Source: Candidatus Poribacteria bacterium (GTDB lineage: Bacteria; Poribacteria; WGA-4E; WGA-3G). Taken from it: a DNA stretch of 64,000 nucleotides. The position numbers were made by a program, and so were the translations under genes. Of the stretch, positions 8,684 through 17,608 are shown piece after piece. Every line of letters begins with the position of its first letter. Within the stretch, counting starts at the first letter, position 1. The notes under the pieces are model-generated. The model saw only the letters and a list, made by a program, of their open reading frames with translations, was not told the origin of the DNA and did no database searches. Location: assembly GCA_022827185.1 (NCBI GenBank), contig JAJDTM010000038.1, positions 62,001 through 126,000 of the forward strand, in the 5' to 3' direction.

Positions 8684-9100
8684 ATGAACCGTTATCTTGA
8701 ACACGCCAATATGACCGTGAATGACCTTGAAAAAGCGATCGATTTTCTAACAACTGCCTTTCCAGATTTTCGAGTCAGGGGCGGTGGCGATAATGCTAAT
8801 GGGACGAAATGGTGTCATCTTGGGACTGACGATTTTTACATTGCCTTGTCAGATCGCAAGCATCCGTTCACGGGTGACCGTAAGGGGCACCGTGTGAACC
8901 ATCTCGGTTTTGCTGTTGATGACGCTGAAGGTATCAGAGAACGCTTGCTGGCTGCTGGATACAAAGAAGGTTATAAGGTTGGACCGCATCCCCACCGGAA
9001 ACGCATCTATTTCATTGATGCGGACGGTTTTGAATGGGAGTTCGTCGAATACTTCACGGATGACCCAGCGAAACGCAACGATTATTCACAGGAAAAATAA
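8684..9100 (+). CDS. VOC family (glyoxalase/dioxygenase-like) protein
   Basis: 138 residues with TTGGAGG before the ATG. A single vicinal-oxygen-chelate module pair is visible: the N-terminus RYLEHANMTVNDLEKAIDF supplies the first metal His, HRVNHLGFAVDDAEGIRERL the second strand set with its His, and YFIDADGFEWEFVEYF the C-terminal Glu. This is the glyoxalase I / extradiol dioxygenase superfamily; members bind a divalent metal and act on lactoylglutathione, catechols or antibiotics. The substrate is unknown. It shares the sigma-54 operon with the cupin and ends at a hairpin facing the convergent gene. Confidence 0.8.
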   Translation: MNRYLEHANMTVNDLEKAIDFLTTAFPDFRVRGGGDNANGTKWCHLGTDDFYIALSDRKHPFTGDRKGHRVNHLGFAVDDAEGIRERLLAAGYKEGYKVGPHPHRKRIYFIDADGFEWEFVEYFTDDPAKRNDYSQEK

Positions 9101-9135
9101 CTTTCGTTCGGGACACAATACTTGATAAAACAAAA

Positions 9136-9170
9136 CTTGTAGGGCTAAAGGATAGTGTTTGCCCTACAAG
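9136..9170. terminator. Bidirectional hairpin between convergent genes
   Basis: CTTGTAGGGC (9136-9145) pairs perfectly with GCCCTACAAG (9161-9170) across a 15-base loop. It lies between the stop at 9100 (+) and the stop at 9192 (-). No T-run follows. Confidence 0.5.
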
Positions 9171-9191
9171 CATATAAATCACCTATTTGTC

Positions 9192-11009
9192 TCAATCTTC
9201 GTCAACTGACCAGGTGCAGTCGATGTTATTGTCCTTGTAAAATTGTTTGAGGGCTGGTTTATCAAACCAGATCTGCATCTCTTTACCGACAATATGCCCA
9301 ACGCTGCTCACCTTGAGGTAAAGACCACCGGCTGTCCACTCGGGCATGATATTATATTGTCCTGTTTGTGCGGCGTAGAGGCTGAGGAGTGCCAACGGCT
9401 CCATCGCATCGAGATTCGCAGTTCTATGGGTATCCTGCAGAAGTTCAGCCACACTTTTCCCTTCATGGCCTTCTTGCAGTTCGGGTTTATCCATAACCTT
9501 GCTGTGGAGGATAAAGTCATCTTCAAGCGTAAAAAGACCGCTATCGGCGTGTTGTCTACCTTGCAGCAGATTGTCGCCTATCCGTTCCGCCATCGCCAGA
9601 AATTCTGCCTTCGGCTCTACTCGGTACAGATCCACCAATGCGAAGATATAAGCAGGTTCCAAGACGGTTGTGTCAAAATTCAAGGACGGTGGCGAGTTTT
9701 TATCGGCACCGATGTCTCCGATGCCGAAGGCTTTGAACATCGTGCGTAGATAGTTTCTAAACTCGCTTCTGCCTTCAGAAACCCGATACCCACGCGCACA
9801 GACAGAGGTAAAGAGCGGCGTGATGTTTTGCGGTAGGAAGGCGCCGCCTTCTTTCGTACCAAAGTATAACTTCGCATCTCTGAAAGGTCCCTTGATCCGA
9901 AAACCTGTGAGATCCGTTCCATCAATAATGATGCTTTTCAACGTGTTGCTTTTCGGATCGTAGGAAGCGTCTAAGAAACCGATGATGTGTTGCGCAACTG
10001 CTGCTTTGATGTGCGCCATTTCGCCGATGCGTCCGTATTTTTCGGCATTTTCTACGATTGTCAGCATCCCCATCATCTGTGTAATGGTGTGGTTCAATTG
10101 GTTGCCGACATAGACCCTCGGTTCAGTCGCCTGTGGATATTTTCTGCCGAAGACGTTCAACCCGCGTTTGCCACTTTGCGGATGCATCAGATTGGGCCAT
10201 ATCCCAGTCTCTGGGTCTCGCTGCTTTATAATTAGATTTAAGAGGCGTTCCGCCCAAATTCGCGGTGCTTCCTCCTGCTTTTGATAACCCAAGCTATAGC
10301 CTGCGTAAGCGAGATCCAGTGCTACACTGATAAACGACAGATCCCCACTGATTACAGGGTCTTTGTATCCGTTCCAAGGTCTGTTCCAGGTATTGGCATG
10401 ATCGACCTGCTTTTTGAAATCACCGTGTCGGTTGTAGTGTAAAGCGTCCCAATCCTTGATATTCGCTTCCCAAATCCCTTTCATCAACATCTCGCCACGG
10501 TCGGGATCCACAGCTCTCAGCAATTCCCAGTACGGATATACATCCTCTATTTCGTGGACAACCCCCTTCATTCCGTACGTATTACCGGTAACCAAGTCTA
10601 CATAGCCGTGTCCACCCCAATGCAGAACGCCGCTCTCTGGATACCAGTAGTGGTTGAACATGTATTCGGCGGCTTCTCCCGCGGCGTGGACATACTTGCC
10701 ATCTCCAGTGAACTGGCTTAAAGCAGCCAGTAACCGCATCAAGTTCTGCTGATTCTGAAAGAAACTCCAGACCGCTGGCTTCGGCTCGGTGCCTGTGCGG
10801 TGTGATGTCATAGATCTGGGTGCCTTCAAATGGTCGGTATGGAGGCAGTCAGCAAAAAGCGGCATATCCTTGCCACTGTATCTATCTCTCCCGTGCTCTA
10901 TGGCTGTATCCGCGAAGAGGCTCGAGGCTTTTAAGAAGCGGTTATTCTCTATTTCGTTGGGATTCAATCGGCCTTTACCAATCCACCGATCTAATTTATT
11001 TGTGTTCAT
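9192..11009 (-). CDS. Alpha/alpha-toroid protein, pectate-lyase (PL2)-like
   Basis: 605 residues, no signal peptide. The N-terminal half has the pattern of an alpha/alpha toroid as in PL2-type lyases and six-hairpin glycosidases: WSFFQNQQNLMRLLAALSQFTGD followed by AAEYMFNHYW and a glycine-rich loop HWGGHGYVDL that resembles the PL2 signature WGGH. Trp- and His-rich loops continue throughout. I infer a lyase or hydrolase on acidic polysaccharide, but the assignment rests on a remembered motif. It overlaps the upstream membrane-protein gene by 4 bases (11006-11009), so the two are translationally coupled. Confidence 0.5.
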   Translation of the reverse strand: MNTNKLDRWIGKGRLNPNEIENNRFLKASSLFADTAIEHGRDRYSGKDMPLFADCLHTDHLKAPRSMTSHRTGTEPKPAVWSFFQNQQNLMRLLAALSQFTGDGKYVHAAGEAAEYMFNHYWYPESGVLHWGGHGYVDLVTGNTYGMKGVVHEIEDVYPYWELLRAVDPDRGEMLMKGIWEANIKDWDALHYNRHGDFKKQVDHANTWNRPWNGYKDPVISGDLSFISVALDLAYAGYSLGYQKQEEAPRIWAERLLNLIIKQRDPETGIWPNLMHPQSGKRGLNVFGRKYPQATEPRVYVGNQLNHTITQMMGMLTIVENAEKYGRIGEMAHIKAAVAQHIIGFLDASYDPKSNTLKSIIIDGTDLTGFRIKGPFRDAKLYFGTKEGGAFLPQNITPLFTSVCARGYRVSEGRSEFRNYLRTMFKAFGIGDIGADKNSPPSLNFDTTVLEPAYIFALVDLYRVEPKAEFLAMAERIGDNLLQGRQHADSGLFTLEDDFILHSKVMDKPELQEGHEGKSVAELLQDTHRTANLDAMEPLALLSLYAAQTGQYNIMPEWTAGGLYLKVSSVGHIVGKEMQIWFDKPALKQFYKDNNIDCTWSVDED

Positions 11010-12385
11010 ACCCCCTCCATGTTACTTTTTTCTCTGCTTCCTTTCGTCCATGCGATAACGGTAGATCCAAGCACGGCAGAGCCAAAGAGCGTAAACGGCA
11101 TCTGCCAAAGCAGAAAACTCATGTGTGTATGGATGTACGAGTGTGCCTTGAAGATAACATGCCACGATAGAGGTGCCAGAATTGAGAACCACGCCGTCCA
11201 GATTAAGGCGATATAATGGTGTCGTCGTTCTGCATTACCACGCCACAACAGCAGCGCAGACATCGCGATAAAAAGGACTATCAGGTAATAATAGCGGATT
11301 TTCAATAGGAAGTTCGAGACGAAGGCGTTCATGTCAGGTAGATAGTTGTTGAGATCAAAGAAAATACCGTTCATGTAGGTGATGACCACGCCTATCGTTC
11401 CTGCTTCGAGGCTTGCAGCATATACAGGTGGAAAGTCCGCCGCCTCTCCATACGTGCGCTTACCGAAAGACCAGATGATATGTTCAACCCCATCCATAAA
11501 CCCGTCCTTGGCAGCACCGATCTGGAAACATAACATGATGAAACTCAAAAAAATGGCTACGCCTGACCCGAGTCCAGCTGCAAGCGTCCATTTCACGCAT
11601 TGGCGGGGGCTCCACTTGTCGAGGATAACATAATAGACGAACGGCACCAGCATCATTATCAGCGTAGTTGTAATATATTCATAGCCGTTGATGAAACACT
11701 TAATGGAAACCGCGATGAAGATTAGGATTCCAAACTTGGTGAACTGGCGATCTGCAGGAACTCTGTGGCGTTTGAGGTAGTACATGACGGCAATCATCGG
11801 CAAGTAAAAAGCCCACAGACTCCACCAAAGATTTTTACCAAAGACCGTCAACCATTGAGACAACACCGCTGAACCGATAACGCATATCGCCACCCACCCG
11901 CCAAATTCCTCATAGAACCAACCTACGATGCATGTCAACGCGCCTGCAGAAAGTAAAGCCGTCAATATATAGAATAACGTTAATTTGATTTGCGGCGATA
12001 ATGGAATGAGTCTATCCAGTAGACTAAAAACCATCCCTTGCCCGCCAGGTTGTGAATTGTACGTTGAAAATTTATCGAAGGAGAGGTTGTAAAGATAAGC
12101 GGTATATTGGGGTCCCAGCTCTGTTGAAGGTATCCATTCCGCATCGGTACTTTTCGCGGTTCCCCAACCGTTCAGACCCCCCGCTGAGAAGATACCATCT
12201 TGGCGAGATTTGACCATTCTTCCCATGACATGCGCTTCGGTGTCTTTCTGATGTGTCGCAAACCAATTCTGATCAGCGACGCGCCATGTGTTAGCGAAAA
12301 ACCCGAAAAATAGGAGTCCGATTGATAGTGTCCATAAGGACATCTTCTTTACGAATTTTGATTGACTGAGATGTTTAAGTTGCAT
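11006..12385 (-). CDS. Polytopic membrane protein, glycosyltransferase-like
   Basis: 459 residues from an ATG with TTGGAG 9 bases upstream; a TTG five codons earlier is less likely. There are roughly ten hydrophobic segments after a basic N-terminus, and a long first extracytoplasmic loop beginning after residue 35 (NTWRVADQNWFATHQKDTEA). This topology recalls GT39/GT83-type lipid-sugar transferases, but I see no definite catalytic motif. The stop overlaps the start of the lyase-like gene, which implies a shared pathway. Confidence 0.45.
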   Translation of the reverse strand: MQLKHLSQSKFVKKMSLWTLSIGLLFFGFFANTWRVADQNWFATHQKDTEAHVMGRMVKSRQDGIFSAGGLNGWGTAKSTDAEWIPSTELGPQYTAYLYNLSFDKFSTYNSQPGGQGMVFSLLDRLIPLSPQIKLTLFYILTALLSAGALTCIVGWFYEEFGGWVAICVIGSAVLSQWLTVFGKNLWWSLWAFYLPMIAVMYYLKRHRVPADRQFTKFGILIFIAVSIKCFINGYEYITTTLIMMLVPFVYYVILDKWSPRQCVKWTLAAGLGSGVAIFLSFIMLCFQIGAAKDGFMDGVEHIIWSFGKRTYGEAADFPPVYAASLEAGTIGVVITYMNGIFFDLNNYLPDMNAFVSNFLLKIRYYYLIVLFIAMSALLLWRGNAERRHHYIALIWTAWFSILAPLSWHVIFKAHSYIHTHMSFLLWQMPFTLFGSAVLGSTVIAWTKGSREKSNMEGV

Positions 12386-12403
12386 ATTGACAGACTCCAA
12401 TAA

Positions 12404-12492
12404 ACCCCCTAAAGCCCCCTTATCAGGGGGACTTTAAGATGCACTGCAGGCGGGGTTTCAAACCCCACCTGCGAGGGGCTGCGTAAGTCCTA
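12404..12492. repeat. Truncated family 1 repeat with hairpin (copy B)
   Basis: The right end TGCGTAAGTCCTA is intact at 12480-12492, but the left terminal repeat is missing. Inside are CCCCCT (12415-12420) and AGGGGG (12425-12430), a 4-base-loop hairpin that could end transcription of the double-PhyH gene, plus the same GCAGGCGGGGTTT segment found in copies A and C. Confidence 0.55.
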
Positions 12493-12504
12493 ATCGAAAT
12501 TTGT

Positions 12505-14250
12505 TTATGATCCGCGTTTTTCACCGGGTTTTCGTCGAAGTTTTGAGGCATAACTATCGCCTTCAGGATCGTAGGAAACGAACACTTTTCCGTCCTCTAC
12601 AACCAGTCGCGGTACAGTTCGGTGGCGACCATCGCGTTCGGGACCTCGCATGACAGCGAACTGTGCCTCGGTCATATCTTCGACCATATCACCCCATCGG
12701 TCCTGAGGATCAAGCACCCCACCGCCCCAATTGACATTTTTCGATTGATACTTAATCAGAACCCCGCGTCTGGGGATCGGATTCTTCCACGCCAAGGCAC
12801 CGTGCGTGCAACCGCCGTCCATGAAGAAAAGCACATCCCCTGCCTTCATAACGGGTTGTACCACTAAACCCATCGTGTCGTCGCATGTCCGAATCCCGCG
12901 TGGCATGGAGTACTGCGTCTTGTGGGATCCGGGTACACACGCAAAACCGCCGAGTCCGGGTTCGACATCGCGCAATTGCCATGTAATCGTGACAGTCTCA
13001 GCATAACTGCGTCCGTTCTTAAAAGCATAACCGCGTGATGGCGTCATCGGTTCATTGCCATCGTGCAGTGAGTGTCCCGATGTGCCTTCAACGGCACAGA
13101 ACACGGTCGCGCCACCCATGCGATAGCCGCTACCGCCCATCCAGTTCATTCGCTGCACGACCTCAGGATGTGCAATCATGCGTCGAAATGGCGCGTTGTA
13201 AGGATCCGGCAGGTCTAACAGACCTGGAAGGAGCGGACGACCTGTCCCCGCTTGGCTGATGGATCCGCGCGCCAGTTCCTCGCCGACAACGATACGATCT
13301 TGGAATTTATCCACAGCCTCATTGGCTTCTGCCAGCCACTGCTCGTCCATCAGACCGCGCACCACCAGATACCCGTTTAGGTCCCAAAAGTAAAACTCCT
13401 TCTCATCGATACCTGAATCTGGGTCCCGGATATAAATTGATGGATGCACGACGGAGGAGTCTTCCTCTACCCACGTCTCTTCACCGTCTGTGTTTAGTAC
13501 AGGTGGCGGACTTGAACCCTTATATCCAGGCACATACATGACCGCCTTTTGTGCTGGCGTTGCTTCATCTGCCCATTTCGGTAAAGATTCGGTTTCCGAG
13601 TAAGGTCCAACTGGATTGGATTGAACCGCTGCACGCGCGGCATACCAATAACTCAACAATCTTTTTGGCTCGTCTTTCCACGGACGAACACCTTGGAGCG
13701 TAGGGACCGCGACCAAGAATAAGTCGCCTGCCTTGAGTTCTGGCTGCACCAGTAACCCCATATCATCAACGCCGGTTGCCAAATCGTCGGGGGTTTCAAC
13801 GTTACTCTTGTGGCTCGCCTGAACAACCACGAATCCACCGTCGCCTTCTTCGACATTTTCCAATGCCCAGACCGCTTTCACACCCTGACAACGCCTCTGA
13901 CCGTTTTGCTGGCGGTATGCCAAGGACGGATTTCTCGGTTCATCGCCGCCGCCGAGCGGTGCTTCTACTTCACCTTCCCGCTGCCCCAACAATCGTGGTG
14001 CCTGATCAAGTCGGAAACCGTGTCCCACAATCTGGTTCAGATACCAGACCAATTTGGGTTGTACCAGTAGGTCGCGGAACAATTCACGGTGCGGACTGTC
14101 CCCGCCTAACAGTGTCTCACTATCTCCGACTGCATCCAATGCCGCGTTGAGTGCTGCGACCTCTTCTTGACTGAGAACACCCGGAATGTGTAGGTAGCCT
14201 GCCACATCAAAAGCATAATTTTCTTCGTTAGTCATGAGTTCATTATCCAT
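12505..14250 (-). CDS. Two-domain PhyH-like protein; N-terminal half lacks metal ligands
   Basis: 581 residues, twice the usual PhyH length, made of two homologous halves (about 1-205 and 285-500). The second half keeps its His residues: H396 in LHDGNEP and H483 in CTHGALAW, with PGSHK between them. The corresponding first-half positions read LGGGDEP (99-105) and TLQGVRPW (Q186), so both His have been replaced, while the flanking residues DGGF and ASHK remain. The first half is therefore probably a non-catalytic domain used for binding or dimerisation. AGGAGG precedes the ATG. Its neighbour upstream is a sulfatase on the same strand. Confidence 0.8.
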   Translation of the reverse strand: MDNELMTNEENYAFDVAGYLHIPGVLSQEEVAALNAALDAVGDSETLLGGDSPHRELFRDLLVQPKLVWYLNQIVGHGFRLDQAPRLLGQREGEVEAPLGGGDEPRNPSLAYRQQNGQRRCQGVKAVWALENVEEGDGGFVVVQASHKSNVETPDDLATGVDDMGLLVQPELKAGDLFLVAVPTLQGVRPWKDEPKRLLSYWYAARAAVQSNPVGPYSETESLPKWADEATPAQKAVMYVPGYKGSSPPPVLNTDGEETWVEEDSSVVHPSIYIRDPDSGIDEKEFYFWDLNGYLVVRGLMDEQWLAEANEAVDKFQDRIVVGEELARGSISQAGTGRPLLPGLLDLPDPYNAPFRRMIAHPEVVQRMNWMGGSGYRMGGATVFCAVEGTSGHSLHDGNEPMTPSRGYAFKNGRSYAETVTITWQLRDVEPGLGGFACVPGSHKTQYSMPRGIRTCDDTMGLVVQPVMKAGDVLFFMDGGCTHGALAWKNPIPRRGVLIKYQSKNVNWGGGVLDPQDRWGDMVEDMTEAQFAVMRGPERDGRHRTVPRLVVEDGKVFVSYDPEGDSYASKLRRKPGEKRGS

Positions 14251-14318
14251 TTGTGCCTCCTATTACTATTAGATGGTTAAAAAGGAGATGTCCCAACCAA
14301 CCCTTGGTGAAATTGTGG

Positions 14319-15746
14319 CTACAAACACCACGCATAAGGACCGGGACCTGTCCGGCAAACCATCTCGTTGATCTGCTGTCGCATCTGTGCGATGCGGTTC
14401 TGATGTTCCGGACGATCTGAAACATTTCGCATTTCGTCCGGATCTGTTTTTAGGTCGTACAGTTCATCAATATCAAAACGGTTCCGAATATATTTCCAGT
14501 GTCCATCAATAATCATCATACACGCCGCCAGTTCTTCCGGTTCGTTGGCATTGTGATAGATCGCATCGAGACTAGCGATTTCGGCAAAGATCGGTTGAGG
14601 TTCCGGTTGTCGTCCGTTCAAAATCGCTTCCGCAACGGATCGCCCATCAGTTGGCGTTTCCGGGACCTGATCCGCGAAACTCAGCAACGTCGGCATCAAA
14701 TCCACACCCGCCAGCGGAGTTTTGACTCGAAAACCGGACGGCAAATGGTTCTGCCATGAGAGCAGACACGGCACCCGCACCGAACCTTCATACATCAAAC
14801 ACTTCTCGGTAAAGCCGTGGTCGCCGAGCAACTCACCGTGATCACTCATAAAGGCAACAACCGTATTTGTTCCCTCAAGCGCATTCAACAAGCGTCCGAC
14901 TTGGTCATCAATGTGGGTGATGAGGGCGTAATAGTAAGTCATCATTCGTCGGAATTCAGCGTCAGTGACCGTTGAAGGGATGCGAAATTTCCCTCGCTGT
15001 TGAAATTCAGGCTTCCCATCAAGTGGGTCCCGCAATGAGGCAGGTAATGGCATCTCTTCTTCCCGATAACGTCTCGGCAGGTCCGGCGGCACGAGAATCC
15101 GAGGGTGCGGGTCTTTGATACTCGCAAACAGGAAGAACGGAACGTCATCATCTTGTTGCTGAATGAATTCGAGTGAACGGTCGATTGTCCAAGTTGTGCG
15201 TTGCTGTCGAGGATCCGTAATCGTCCCAAATTCCAAGATATTTCCGTACTGTGTCATTCCCGGTGCTTTTGAACGATAGAGGTTTTCAACGCCTTCCGTT
15301 TCAAAATAATCAAAGAGGGGGTCTGGATGGTCTCCGAGATAACGGTAGGTACGCCAGAAATCGGAAAACCCGTGTTGTGGACGGTGATCGTCTCCCAGAT
15401 GCCACGGTCCAACGATACCACAGCGATAGCCAGCCCGTTTAAGCACATCCCCAATAGTGACACGGTCATGCGGTAGGTAACCGCCGAATTCACCCATCCT
15501 TTGGGTCCCGTAATTCCGCAGTTGTAAATGGGCATGCGGGTAGAGTCCAGTCAACCAACTTGCCCGTGCCGGTGAGCAGACAGGTGACGCACAGTAAGCA
15601 TTTTCAAAGCAGATCCCGCCCGCCGCCAATTGATCCAGATGCGGCGTTTGAACGATAGGACTACCAGCGAACCCAGCGGCATCCCACCGCATCTGATCAC
15701 ACATAATGAGTATGATATTGGGTCGAGATGTCGTCGTGCTACTCAT
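14319..15746 (-). CDS. Type I sulfatase
   Basis: 475 residues. The formylglycine motif is C57-S-P-A-R61, followed by WLTGLYPH; metal-binding residues appear at the N-terminus (LIMCDQMRWD) and in VVAFMSDHGELLGDHG. It hydrolyses sulfate esters, with Cys57 needing conversion to formylglycine. No signal peptide is visible at the chosen ATG. Length and layout match the choline-sulfatase/arylsulfatase branch; the substrate is unknown. It is divergent from the sulfatase at 16237, with a 490-base promoter region between. Confidence 0.92.
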   Translation of the reverse strand: MSSTTTSRPNIILIMCDQMRWDAAGFAGSPIVQTPHLDQLAAGGICFENAYCASPVCSPARASWLTGLYPHAHLQLRNYGTQRMGEFGGYLPHDRVTIGDVLKRAGYRCGIVGPWHLGDDHRPQHGFSDFWRTYRYLGDHPDPLFDYFETEGVENLYRSKAPGMTQYGNILEFGTITDPRQQRTTWTIDRSLEFIQQQDDDVPFFLFASIKDPHPRILVPPDLPRRYREEEMPLPASLRDPLDGKPEFQQRGKFRIPSTVTDAEFRRMMTYYYALITHIDDQVGRLLNALEGTNTVVAFMSDHGELLGDHGFTEKCLMYEGSVRVPCLLSWQNHLPSGFRVKTPLAGVDLMPTLLSFADQVPETPTDGRSVAEAILNGRQPEPQPIFAEIASLDAIYHNANEPEELAACMMIIDGHWKYIRNRFDIDELYDLKTDPDEMRNVSDRPEHQNRIAQMRQQINEMVCRTGPGPYAWCL

Positions 15747-15803
15747 TTTTTGTTAAATTTCCCTATTTGTGCCGTGTCCCAGTTTCAGTGGGCAGTTTGA
15801 TGA

Positions 15804-15832
15804 AGTATAAATAGTTCGCGTACGCTTGATAA
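15804..15832 (-). promoter_or_regulatory. Candidate promoter for the leftward sulfatase
   Basis: On the minus strand, TTATCA (15827-15832), a 17-base spacer and TATACT (15804-15809) precede the ATG at 15746 by about 60 bases. Confidence 0.4.
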
Positions 15833-15948
15833 TAAAAAATCAAGTGTCACCGTAGGTTGGATAGAGCGGTAAATGACCAAAAATCTACAGTCTATCGGGA
15901 AAATCCTGCTTTTCATAGCAAAACCCAACAAGCAACTTAAAAAAAGTA

Positions 15949-15978
15949 TTGCATTAATTCTATAATATATGATATACT
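15949..15978 (+). promoter_or_regulatory. Candidate promoter for the rightward sulfatase
   Basis: TTGCAT (15949-15954), an 18-base spacer and TATACT (15973-15978). This predicts a 5' leader of about 250 bases before the ATG at 16237. Confidence 0.45.
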
Positions 15979-16006
15979 TAAATTTGCCCTAAATTGGCAG
16001 TGTCAC

Positions 16007-16035
16007 GGTTCGGGAGAGTGGCAACCTCCCGAACC
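16007..16035 (+). promoter_or_regulatory. Strong hairpin in the sulfatase leader
   Basis: GGTTCGGGAG (16007-16016) and CTCCCGAACC (16026-16035) form a perfect 10-bp stem with a 9-base loop, about 25 bases after the predicted start of transcription. No T-run follows. It could be an attenuator, operator or degradation-protecting stem. Confidence 0.45.
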
Positions 16036-16236
16036 ACCCATAAACCAACCTCCACCTGCTGCTTAAGTCCTGAAATTCTTAATCTGCCTATAATCCTGCC
16101 ATAACCGCTAAGTAATTGCAAATTTCACTATAGTTGCGTATACGGGTTGTATTCTTTACCAACAATATGGTAGCATTATACTATATTTTCACATCCAAAC
16201 CAACAAAAAAGAGGTAAAGGCTTCAGCCCAAGATTG

Positions 16237-17604
16237 ATGAACATCGTCTTTCTATTTTCAGATGAACACGCCGGGGCTGTGATGCGGAATAGCGGGCATC
16301 CAGTTGTCCAAACGCCACATCTTGACCGTCTCGCCGAGCAGAGTTATACCTTCGACAACGCTTATTGCAATTATCCAATCTGTACACCTTCACGCCTGTC
16401 CATGCTCACCGGACGCTATCCGCATCAGATTGAGGCATGGGATTTAGGGGCAATTTTGGATCGACAGCACCAGACATGGGGCGATTATTTAACAGAGGCG
16501 GGTTATGAGACCGTGTTGTGTGGACGGACGCATTTCAACGGGACTGACCGCCTACTCGGGTTTTCGGATCGGTTACTTGATGACCTACCTCGGTGGCGGC
16601 ACACAACTGGCAGACCACCACGGCGCACACCGGACGCGCGTCGTGGCTCCAATTCGCACGTCACCGAATGCGGACCGGGGGACCACGAACACACGAGATA
16701 TGACCGAAACGTCACAGACTTAGCAATTGACTTCCTTCACGAAAAAGCAGCTGCATCAGACGACAAACCGTTTCTGCTGTATTGTGGATTCATGCATCCA
16801 CACTTTCCCCTGATCGCACCACCCGAATTCTATTCACAGTACGACCCGGACACCCTTGAACTGCCTGATACATGGAACGAACCGCTTGAATCTCAACACC
16901 CTGTAATCCAACACCACCGGTGGGCGTGGCGGAACGACATTCCACCGCCAGAAGCCACCGTACGTTGTGCGTTAGCCTCTTATTACGCGCTTGTTTCGTC
17001 GCTTGATGCCCAAATTGGACGGATACTTGCGGCAATTGATACGTTGCCACTGTCCGAAAATACTGTTGTCATCTATACCAGTGATCACGGTGAGATGGCA
17101 GGACACCACGGGAACTGGCAGAAACAGTGCTTCTATGAACCCGCAGTAAAAGTGCCACTTATGCTGCGTCTACCTTCCGGTGAGACCTGTCGCGTGGCAC
17201 AAAACGTCTCTTTGGTAGATGTCCTGCCGACTTTGCTGGAAATCACTGGTTTGGAAACGCCGTCTGATTTACCCGGCGATAGTCTGTTGGAGATCGCCCG
17301 AAACCAACCGGACGCAACAACGCGTGCTGTGTTTTCAGAATACCATCACATGGGGATGCGCAACGCCGGTTTTATGCTCAAGCGTGGAGATTACAAATTG
17401 TGTCATTACGTCGGCAACGAACCGCAATTATTCAATGTGGCGATTGATTCGTTGGAAAACAATGATTTGGCACCGAGACCTAAGTATGCAGCAAGACGTA
17501 GCGAATTGGAAGTTGCCCTGCGCGCGATTGTCGATCCAGAACTGACAGACGCGCGGGCAAAAGAGAACCAAAGAATGCGTAGATCGAATGGTGGAGATAC
17601 CTAA
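16237..17604 (+). CDS. Type I sulfatase
   Basis: 455 residues. The formylglycine signature is C49-T-P-S-R53 followed by LSMLTGRYPH, with the metal-site segments IVFLFSDEH at the N-terminus and VVIYTSDHGEMAGHHG further on. A TTG lies one codon before the ATG; GAGGTAAAGG stands about 16 bases upstream. It has no signal peptide, so it is probably cytoplasmic. It ends 4 bases before the convergent gene's stop, leaving no room for a terminator. It is only distantly similar to the divergent sulfatase, so the two are not a recent duplication. Confidence 0.92.
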   Translation: MNIVFLFSDEHAGAVMRNSGHPVVQTPHLDRLAEQSYTFDNAYCNYPICTPSRLSMLTGRYPHQIEAWDLGAILDRQHQTWGDYLTEAGYETVLCGRTHFNGTDRLLGFSDRLLDDLPRWRHTTGRPPRRTPDARRGSNSHVTECGPGDHEHTRYDRNVTDLAIDFLHEKAAASDDKPFLLYCGFMHPHFPLIAPPEFYSQYDPDTLELPDTWNEPLESQHPVIQHHRWAWRNDIPPPEATVRCALASYYALVSSLDAQIGRILAAIDTLPLSENTVVIYTSDHGEMAGHHGNWQKQCFYEPAVKVPLMLRLPSGETCRVAQNVSLVDVLPTLLEITGLETPSDLPGDSLLEIARNQPDATTRAVFSEYHHMGMRNAGFMLKRGDYKLCHYVGNEPQLFNVAIDSLENNDLAPRPKYAARRSELEVALRAIVDPELTDARAKENQRMRRSNGGDT

Positions 17605-17608
17605 ACTA

